Below, in pieces: positions 8,165 through 13,313 of a stretch of 13,313 nucleotides of DNA. This DNA comes from an uncultured Bacilli bacterium. GTDB lineage: Bacteria; Bacillota_I; Bacilli_A; RF39; UBA660. A model generated the notes under the pieces. That model ran no database searches. It had not been told where the DNA came from and saw only the letters and a list, made by a program, of their open reading frames with translations. The number at the start of each line of letters is the position of its first letter. Position 1 is the stretch's first letter. The position numbers and the translations under genes are program-made. The stretch covers positions 1 to 13,313 of the forward strand of contig CALVKV010000032.1 in the NCBI GenBank assembly GCA_944333305.1. The letters run 5' to 3'.

Positions 8165-8180
8165 GAAATTTACATTCTTT
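8144..8180 (-). terminator. Terminator of the exported-protein gene
   Basis: On the minus strand, AAAGAA and GTAAATT (8180-8167, with one bulged T at 8174) pair with AATTTAC and TTCTTT (8161-8149) around a 5-base loop, followed by a T run to 8144. It lies 26 bases after the stop of the upstream gene. Confidence 0.75.
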
Positions 8181-8205
8181 ATGTCAAATTTTACTATAAG
8201 TATAT

Positions 8206-9996
8206 TTAATTATTAATACTTAAAACAAGACGAAAAGAGGTAGTATAATGTGCATTTCCATAAAATTTAAAATGATAATATATACCTGCATTTGCACTTA
8301 CAAAATAACTACCACCATTATATAACCAAGGAGAAGTTTTATTACCTAATGTCATAGAATCATTATACCAAGCATCTACTTCTGATAACCCATGTGACAA
8401 GCATATGTTCCCATTACACTCATCACTTATTATATCACTTGTATATTTATCATAATACTTTAACTCTGGCATAATTTCAAAACCACTACTTCCTACTTCA
8501 TCATTATAATTACCCATTACATACTCTACAGAACCACCACTCATATCATAGACTCCATAGATGTTTCCTGTTGTACTTGCGCCTGTGCCATTTATATCTA
8601 CATTATAATTATATTGGCAACCATAATCTGTATTTCCATTAGAAAGGCTACCATAACTGCAACCTGTTATATATTGATCTGATTTATTTTGATATATCTC
8701 TTTATTAGCACCAGTAAACTTAACATTACCTAACTTTCCATATTTGGACTGTGAAAGGTATGCAACTGCAGCCCACTCACTATTTTTCATCATATGAGTA
8801 TCAATGTTTTTAGTAAAACCATATCTATTTCCTTCATCATTCATTTTTAAACTTACATTAAAAGCATTACTTACATTTATATTCCTCCAACTTGTTACAT
8901 TTGGTTTTATCATTGGATCTAGACTAGTAGTATTGCCTCCACCACTACTAAGAGAAGGATTACTACTACTTGTTTCAAACTTTCCTACCCATATTCCAGA
9001 AAGCTCCACATCTCCAAAAGTAAAAGCATCTGGGGTATACCAACTGTTATCTTTTATTCCTTCACTTACTAGGTATTTTGCACTTCCTTTTTCTTTAGTA
9101 TCAGTATCAATAAACTTTATATCTATCTCACCTGGTGATAATCTAGTTGGTATATTATCTAAATACTCTCCTTGCTTTCCATAATAATTTGTTCCATCTT
9201 CACTTCCTATACTGTAACTATACCTAGGTATCCATACCCACATTGTTTCTATATCATCCATATTTATTACTGTTCCATTAGATGCATTTAGATATGTATC
9301 TCTTGTAGCACTACTAACAGTTACAGCATTAGGCCATTTTAATTCATCATAATTATACCAATTATTATCTTTATCTGTTTTAACCCAGTTAGTACCATTA
9401 TATGTAACAGCAATCATATTATTATCTAATTTTGGTTCATTAGGTTTTACTCTTTCTTGGCTTACTTCTACTCTTAACTTTCCACTAAATACTTGGCCAC
9501 TATAATTACCATCTACCTCATCTGTTATCCAAAGTTTCAAATTATATTTATTAGTAGAGTCTCCTTCTATGGTTCCACTATCCAAGACTCTACTTGAATT
9601 ACTTTTTATACTTGTTAATAGAGATGCTCCATTATTTATATTATTTTTAGTTAAGTTATACTTTAAATACTTATCATCTATTCTTATATCAATATCATCT
9701 ATAGTATTATCATCTAAGTAAATTGTATAATCTACAGCCTTATTACCATTGTTTCTTAACTCAAATGTAGAGCCTTCTAAAGATAATCCTTCACTATCAC
9801 TTATACCTACTGCATTATCTAAACTTATCCCTTCACTTGTCTCATCTAGTACTAAATCTAATGTTCCTACTTTTACTATCTCTTCACTACCAAATAACTC
9901 TGTTCTAAAATAAGCATAAGTTAATGCTAATAATAATATTAGTACTATTAAAACACTTATAATTACTACTGTTACTTTTTTATTCTTATCTTTCAT
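8206..9996 (-). CDS. Exported protein, SipW/TasA-like N-terminus with FGE/C-type-lectin-like C-terminus
   Basis: The product is 596 residues from the ATG at 9996, which has a perfect AAAGGAG site (10011-10005) 8 bases upstream; an in-frame ATG at 10014 has none. A basic start and a hydrophobic segment (about 9-30) lead into LTYAYFRTELFGSEE and VGTLDLVL, a pattern seen in SipW-processed TasA/camelysin-type proteins. Residues 40-180 look like a beta-rich domain. The second half carries MWVWIPRYSY (252-261), GIWVGKFETS, a KNSEW...Y segment (404-419), VYDMSGGSVEYVMGNY (482-497), and GGSYF...SFRLVL (561-592). These line up with the W-rich, D-M-x-G and R/GGS...GFR landmarks of formylglycine-generating-enzyme-type folds. 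No catalytic cysteine pair is evident, so I infer binding, not catalysis. Cysteines are at about 446, 460, 527 and 532. It has its own terminator and an unusual upstream region. Confidence 0.72.
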   Translation of the reverse strand: MKDKNKKVTVVIISVLIVLILLLALTYAYFRTELFGSEEIVKVGTLDLVLDETSEGISLDNAVGISDSEGLSLEGSTFELRNNGNKAVDYTIYLDDNTIDDIDIRIDDKYLKYNLTKNNINNGASLLTSIKSNSSRVLDSGTIEGDSTNKYNLKLWITDEVDGNYSGQVFSGKLRVEVSQERVKPNEPKLDNNMIAVTYNGTNWVKTDKDNNWYNYDELKWPNAVTVSSATRDTYLNASNGTVINMDDIETMWVWIPRYSYSIGSEDGTNYYGKQGEYLDNIPTRLSPGEIDIKFIDTDTKEKGSAKYLVSEGIKDNSWYTPDAFTFGDVELSGIWVGKFETSSSNPSLSSGGGNTTSLDPMIKPNVTSWRNINVSNAFNVSLKMNDEGNRYGFTKNIDTHMMKNSEWAAVAYLSQSKYGKLGNVKFTGANKEIYQNKSDQYITGCSYGSLSNGNTDYGCQYNYNVDINGTGASTTGNIYGVYDMSGGSVEYVMGNYNDEVGSSGFEIMPELKYYDKYTSDIISDECNGNICLSHGLSEVDAWYNDSMTLGNKTSPWLYNGGSYFVSANAGIYYHFKFYGNAHYTTSFRLVLSINN

Positions 9997-10004
9997 TGCT
10001 TTTA

Positions 10005-10011
10005 CTCCTTT
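10005..10011 (-). promoter_or_regulatory. Ribosome binding site fixing the exported-protein start
   Basis: AAAGGAG on the minus strand, 8 bases before the ATG at 9996. It decides against the in-frame ATG at 10014, which it overlaps in part and which has no site of its own. Confidence 0.85.
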
Positions 10012-10024
10012 CATTATTATACCT

Positions 10025-10055
10025 AAAAAAGAATAGAATTAACCTCTATTCTTTT
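10025..10055 (-). terminator. Strong terminator-like hairpin just before the exported-protein ribosome site
   Basis: On the minus strand, AAAAGAATAGA (10055-10045) pairs perfectly over 11 bp with TCTATTCTTTT (10037-10027) around a 7-base loop; the T run reaches 10025. It ends 13 bases before the ribosome site of the next gene, leaving little room for a separate promoter. It is either the terminator of the upstream 262-codon gene or an attenuator of the exported-protein gene. Confidence 0.75.
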
Positions 10056-10096
10056 AAGTCATAATGAAAGAAAGTAACTAAATTTCTACTAAACTG

Positions 10097-10105
10097 CCCC
10101 CCCCC
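10097..10105. repeat. Nine-base C/G homopolymer tract
   Basis: Nine Cs on the plus strand (nine Gs on the minus, coding, strand), flanked by CTG/CAG. It sits about 100 bases upstream of the exported-protein start and 49 bases after the stop of the preceding gene. Homopolymers this long in C or G are otherwise absent from this AT-rich window; the next longest seen is five Gs at 2038-2042. Confidence 0.95.
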
Positions 10106-10154
10106 AGGTAACATATTGTAAACATGCTCTTTTTTTCATTTCTTTGCCTTCTTT

Positions 10155-10943
10155 CTATTGTTCATTTCTTTCACAAGTATAACCGCTATTTTCTAGTTCT
10201 TGTTCAATAGTAGTTACACTTTGATTTAATTCATACTCTGGATAAAATCCTTCAAACTCAGTAATATTAGAAGTAATAAAGTCCATATCTAATTCTTCAT
10301 AATCTATATTCTGGGTAGTTATTTGAACAGCAGCACTTACACTACAATCAGCAGTCATACCAATATTATTTTCATCTAAGACTGTTTTAAGTAATTCACA
10401 AGAATTTTCTCTTTCTGTTAAAATACTACTATCTGTAGCAGTATCTGCTAATCTATTAGTTGTAGTCATTCTACTACTCTTTAATCTGTTTTTTTCATAT
10501 TTAAAACTTAAATCATACGTATAATCTATATTGTCAGTTGAGTTACTAAAAGTACAATTCATAGTACCGCTTTTTAATTCATTTGTTCCATTCTTTTCAT
10601 TCATATAATCAGTAATATATGCTGTTATATCTGGTAAGAAATATACGAAAGCGAAAAGGAATACTAATAGTAATACTAAAAATACAGGATGTCCTTTCTT
10701 TTGTTTACCAGTAGTATTTTCTTCTATTTTAGCAGCAGTTGGAATTTGTTCTTTATTTTCTATTACTTTTTTATCTACTTCTTTAGTTTCTTTCGTTTCT
10801 TCTACTTTAGTTGTATTATCTTCATTAGCTTTATTAGCTTTATTAGCTTCATTTGATGTTGGAGTTATTACTTGTGGAGTATCTACTTTATTAATTTCTT
10901 CTTTATTATTAGAATTTATATTTTTATCATCTTTATTATCCAT
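10155..10943 (-). CDS. Membrane-anchored protein of unknown function with disordered Lys/Glu-rich N-terminus
   Basis: I do not recognise this 262-residue protein. Residues 1-82 are a low-complexity, charged, probably disordered region rich in Lys, Asn, Glu and Thr, including an Ala-Asn-Lys repeat. Residues about 85-103 form one membrane helix. The remaining 160 residues are predicted outside, since no export signal precedes the helix and the N-terminus is charged; they hold four cysteines (130, 182, 200, 257), enough for two disulfides. The outer part has paired Y/F-rich strands and a C-terminal YTCERNEQ. The start has AGGAGG 7 bases upstream. Its own promoter candidate sits between it and rpe. 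It precedes the exported-protein gene on the same strand, so the two could be functionally linked, but a strong hairpin separates them. Confidence 0.8.
   Translation of the reverse strand: MDNKDDKNINSNNKEEINKVDTPQVITPTSNEANKANKANEDNTTKVEETKETKEVDKKVIENKEQIPTAAKIEENTTGKQKKGHPVFLVLLLVFLFAFVYFLPDITAYITDYMNEKNGTNELKSGTMNCTFSNSTDNIDYTYDLSFKYEKNRLKSSRMTTTNRLADTATDSSILTERENSCELLKTVLDENNIGMTADCSVSAAVQITTQNIDYEELDMDFITSNITEFEGFYPEYELNQSVTTIEQELENSGYTCERNEQ
10824..10850 (-). repeat. Three in-frame 9-bp tandem repeats
   Basis: ATTAGCTTT occurs twice, then ATTAGCTTC, on the plus strand, in direct succession. On the coding strand they encode repeated Ala-Asn-Lys in the disordered N-terminus of the 262-residue protein. 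Copy-number change would keep the frame. Confidence 0.8.
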
Positions 10944-10967
10944 AAAACTCCCTCCTATTCTAAGTTA

Positions 10968-10996
10968 ATTATAACATTTAACTTTAAAAGCGTAAA
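10968..10996 (-). promoter_or_regulatory. Candidate promoter of the 262-codon gene
   Basis: On the minus strand, TTTACG (10996-10991) is followed after 17 bases by a perfect TATAAT (10973-10968). The predicted start near 10961 gives a short leader just upstream of the AGGAGG site. It overlaps the end of rpe, so this gene is likely separate from the prkC-rsgA-rpe operon. Confidence 0.5.
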
Positions 10997-11616
10997 CTAT
11001 TAATTTGCTTTTGGTAATCATTACTATTAGTTATATAAGCACCACTTACCATTATATCAACTAAGTTATTTATTCTTTTAGCAATTATATCTGTGACACC
11101 ACCATCTACACTTATTTTAAAGGCAAACTCTTTATATTCTTTTTTTAATACATTTAACTCTTTTAATTTATCAGAGGTGGATTCTATAAATTTTTGTCCA
11201 CCTTTACCAGGTATTACTCCCATTACTAATATTAAATCAATATAAGGCAAGTAAGGGATAAGTTCTGATACTTTATCATCGGGATTTAAAACGATACCTG
11301 ATTTTATTCCATAACTTTTTATTAATTTTAAATTACTAATAGTATTTTCTAAAGTATCTAAATGAATAGATATATATTCAGTATTTAAACTAGCATAATC
11401 TTTAATGTATTTACTAGGTGACTCAACCATTAAATGAACATCTAATCTTTTATCTGTAAACTTATATATATGCTTCATCTCTTTAAATGGTAATGATTTA
11501 TTTTCTACATATTTACCATCCATAACATCTACATGGATAAAATCAACATCTGTATCATTTAATTCTGTTAAAGTTTTGGGGATATCTTTACTAGTTAGAA
11601 AAGATGCACTTATCAT
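10984..11616 (-). CDS. rpe: Ribulose-phosphate 3-epimerase
   Basis: Rpe interconverts ribulose 5-phosphate and xylulose 5-phosphate in the pentose phosphate pathway, using a metal in a TIM barrel. The product is 210 residues, close to the usual 215-220. HVDVMDG (28-34, metal ligands His28 and Asp30), LDVHLMVE with His61, LNP (110-112), and SVDGG with the second catalytic Asp171 are present. The phosphate-binding loop reads VMGVIPGKGGQKFI where the family usually has VMSVNPGFGGQ, and the C-terminal GSAIF motif is SGAYI. It is thus a divergent member, but the catalytic residues are kept. It starts inside the rsgA stop (ATGA overlap, 11613-11616) with a GAGGAGG site, so it is co-translated with rsgA, matching the Bacillus prkC-cpgA-rpe order. 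Confidence 0.9.
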   Translation of the reverse strand: MISASFLTSKDIPKTLTELNDTDVDFIHVDVMDGKYVENKSLPFKEMKHIYKFTDKRLDVHLMVESPSKYIKDYASLNTEYISIHLDTLENTISNLKLIKSYGIKSGIVLNPDDKVSELIPYLPYIDLILVMGVIPGKGGQKFIESTSDKLKELNVLKKEYKEFAFKISVDGGVTDIIAKRINNLVDIMVSGAYITNSNDYQKQINSLRF

Positions 11617-12446
11617 TTAATCGCCTCCTCATAGAATTTTAAATAGCTTTCATATCTACTCTTAAGAATTTCTCCATCATTCACTGCTTTTTTAATACTA
11701 CACTCTTCCTCTTTTGTATGGGAACAATCTTTAAAAGGACAAGTGTAATTAGAAAATTCTTTAAAAGCATATTTTATATCTTCTTTTTTATAAATAGAAA
11801 GATCTAAAGCTGAAAAGCCTGGGGTATCTAAGACTTTACCGTCTAAAAAGTCATATAGTTCTACATTTCTAGTCGTATGTCGTCCTCTACCTAGGGCAAG
11901 AGATACTTCTCCTGTTTTTAAATTCCAATCAGGATTTAATTTATTTAAAAGAGTACTTTTACCTGCTCCTGTTTGCCCTATAAAGACATTAGTATTATCT
12001 TTAATAAGATTCTTTATTTCATCTAAGTCTTTATTAGTAATTACTATATACCCTATATTAGTATAATATACCATTATCTCTTTTATTTTTTCACAAGTTT
12101 CTTTATCAACTAAATCAGTTTTAGTAAGACAGATAACAATATCTACATTATTAAGTTCCATATGAGTAATAAATTTATCTAATAAACCTAAAGAAAAGTC
12201 AGGATTAACGAGACTTGTAATGATGAAAGCTCTATCAATATTACTTACTACGGGTCTATTAAAAGTATTTTTTCTAGGTAACACTTCTTCTATAACTAAG
12301 CTTTTCTCATTAAAGACTACATAATCTCCGACTTTAGGTATTATCTTATCTTTTCTAAATTTACCTTTTGGAATAGTATTATAGTTTATCCCATTACTAT
12401 TAACAACATGTCTATTACTACTTATTTTAATAATTTGTCCTTGCAT
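11613..12446 (-). CDS. rsgA: Ribosome small subunit-dependent GTPase RsgA (CpgA)
   Basis: RsgA is a GTPase that checks late assembly of the 30S subunit. The product is 277 residues with the family's circularly permuted GTPase order. An N-terminal OB-fold (about 1-68) is followed by G4 (TKTD, 108-111), G1 P-loop (GQTGAGKST, 157-165), the switch region around GRGRHTT (187-193), and G3 (DTPG, 207-210). The C-terminal zinc knuckle keeps its ligands: Cys236, Cys241, His243 and Cys249. Nothing is missing. The AGGTGA site is just upstream, and only 12 bases separate it from the PASTA kinase gene. In Bacillus the orthologue CpgA is a target of the neighbouring kinase PrkC, which may hold here too. 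Its stop is TGA, showing that TGA is not recoded to Trp. Confidence 0.96.
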   Translation of the reverse strand: MQGQIIKISSNRHVVNSNGINYNTIPKGKFRKDKIIPKVGDYVVFNEKSLVIEEVLPRKNTFNRPVVSNIDRAFIITSLVNPDFSLGLLDKFITHMELNNVDIVICLTKTDLVDKETCEKIKEIMVYYTNIGYIVITNKDLDEIKNLIKDNTNVFIGQTGAGKSTLLNKLNPDWNLKTGEVSLALGRGRHTTRNVELYDFLDGKVLDTPGFSALDLSIYKKEDIKYAFKEFSNYTCPFKDCSHTKEEECSIKKAVNDGEILKSRYESYLKFYEEAIK

Positions 12447-12458
12447 TTTTTCACCTAA

Positions 12459-13313
12459 CTATTGTTCCCCTGTATTTGTATTTGAATCATTGTTGTTATT
12501 ATTGTTATTGTTTTCATTACTATCATCTATTTCAACTTCATCATTATCATTACTGTTATTAGGAGCAGCTTTACCAATAGTAATAGTTACACTATCACCA
12601 TTTCTAACAGTAGAACCATTTGGACGAGATTGAGTTATAACTTTACCTACTTGATTTGGATCTGCTACTTCTTGATATTCTGTTGTTACTGTTACACATG
12701 CATTATTAGCCCAACTAGTTACAACATCTTCAGTTTGTAAGTACCAATCTGGGAAAGTAATATTTTGTAATATTGTTAAGGTTATTTCATCTCCTGATTT
12801 AACCTCACTACCTTCATCAAGTGATTGAGAGATAACAAGGTTTTGACCAATAACAGAACAAGTTGTAGAATCTGGTTCTATCTCTTCTATTTTTACTTCT
12901 AATCCCATATCTTCTAAGGTTTCTCTTACTTCATTAACATCCATATTAACATAGTTTTCAAGTTCATATGTCTTTACACCTGTTGATTTATATAAGGTTA
13001 CACGAGTTCCTTCTTTAACTGTACTTCCACTTCTTGGATCTGTTCTAATAATTCTATTTTTCTTAACATCTTCACTTGATACTTCTTCTATTTTACTATT
13101 AACAGTAAGTCCTGCATCTTCTAATGTATCTTCAGCTTTACTTACAGTCATACCACTAACATCTGGAACTTTAACATCTTTTTCTGCTGTTACAGCAGGT
13201 ATTATAAAGAATACTGCTAGTAATGCTATTACAATAACTCCTGCAATAATTGATAAAGCGATTATTAATTTATTAGATTTTTTTGTCTTTTCATCAGTAA
13301 TAGGAGTAGCGAT
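12459..13313 (-). CDS. prkC: PASTA-domain Ser/Thr kinase (PrkC/StkP type), C-terminal part
   Basis: This is the C-terminal 284 residues of a eukaryotic-type membrane kinase that senses muropeptides or lipid II outside the cell and phosphorylates cytoplasmic targets. The frame is open to the window edge; the Met at 13151 is internal, and the kinase domain lies beyond the edge. What is visible: a Lys/Thr-rich juxtamembrane stretch, a membrane helix (LIIALSIIAGVIVIALLAVF, about 16-35), then three PASTA repeats. The first starts at VKVPDVSGMTV and the second at YELENYVNMDV; the third begins at ITFPDWYLQTEDV. Two cysteines, in the second and third repeats, could bond. The protein ends in a low-complexity Asn/Asp tail of about 35 residues. 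The order before rsgA and rpe is as in Bacillus, supporting PrkC; the kinase domain itself is not seen. Confidence 0.85.
   Translation of the reverse strand: MATPITDEKTKKSNKLIIALSIIAGVIVIALLAVFFIIPAVTAEKDVKVPDVSGMTVSKAEDTLEDAGLTVNSKIEEVSSEDVKKNRIIRTDPRSGSTVKEGTRVTLYKSTGVKTYELENYVNMDVNEVRETLEDMGLEVKIEEIEPDSTTCSVIGQNLVISQSLDEGSEVKSGDEITLTILQNITFPDWYLQTEDVVTSWANNACVTVTTEYQEVADPNQVGKVITQSRPNGSTVRNGDSVTITIGKAAPNNSNDNDEVEIDDSNENNNNNNNNDSNTNTGEQ
12481..12538 (-). repeat. Asn/Asp trinucleotide-rich tail of the PASTA kinase gene
   Basis: A run of AAC/AAT/GAT-type codons (coding strand) encodes the Asn/Asp-rich C-terminal tail after the third PASTA repeat. Such runs can change length in steps of three bases without frameshift. 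Confidence 0.65.

Noticed and set aside
8206..9996. Exported protein as the variable target of a diversity-generating retroelement
   Set aside because: The fold resembles known targets, but no reverse transcriptase, template repeat or adenine-rich variable stretch is present in the window.
10014..10014. Upstream ATG at 10014 as start of the exported protein
   Set aside because: No ribosome site precedes it, while the ATG at 9996 has a perfect one at good spacing.
10016..10021. Perfect TATAAT on the minus strand as promoter of the exported-protein gene
   Set aside because: The predicted start would fall within the AAAGGAG ribosome site, and no -35 box is found at 15-18 bases. It is probably chance in AT-rich DNA.
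11613..11616. Mycoplasma-type genetic code (TGA as Trp)
   Set aside because: rsgA ends at a TGA in a standard ATGA overlap, and Trp codons checked in parC are TGG.
1..13313. CRISPR array, insertion sequence, integrase, tRNA or rRNA genes
   Set aside because: No spaced direct repeats, transposase or recombinase motifs, or RNA gene signatures were seen on either strand by reading; a covariance-model search was not possible here.

Overview
The window is AT-rich, densely coded DNA from a low-GC Gram-positive bacterium. It most resembles an uncultured gut Bacilli lineage (RF39/Erysipelotrichales-like), although that placement is inference. Evidence: conserved Bacillus-type clusters (ylbD-ylbE-ylbF-rsmD, parE-parC, prkC-rsgA-rpe), strong GGAGG-type ribosome binding sites, and TGG for Trp with TGA used as a stop (rsgA). 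This argues against the mycoplasma genetic code.

Layout, left to right. A sensor histidine kinase (+) enters from the left edge and meets rsmD (-) tail to tail; their stop codons overlap inside one hairpin. rsmD follows a short YlbF-like gene. A 323-codon orphan gene (+) then separates them from ylbE and ylbD (-), although these four genes are contiguous in Bacillus. Next come parC and parE (-), encoding topoisomerase IV as a coupled pair, with a terminator overlapping the parC stop and two terminator-like hairpins upstream of parE.

Around 8.2-10.9 kb is the accessory part, all on the minus strand. A 262-residue membrane-anchored protein of unknown function is followed by a large exported protein. 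That protein has a SipW/TasA-like N-terminus and a C-terminal region resembling the formylglycine-generating-enzyme/C-type-lectin fold. The 158-bp gap between them holds a run of nine Gs (minus strand), very unusual in DNA this AT-rich, and then a strong terminator-like hairpin just before the exported protein's ribosome binding site. This is the best candidate here for a switchable (phase-variable or attenuated) surface system.

The right end is a housekeeping signalling/translation operon (-): the C-terminal half of a PASTA Ser/Thr kinase (cut by the edge), rsgA and rpe, with short gaps or overlaps. No tRNA, rRNA, CRISPR, insertion sequence or integrase was seen. No gene-free stretch exceeds about 160 bases.
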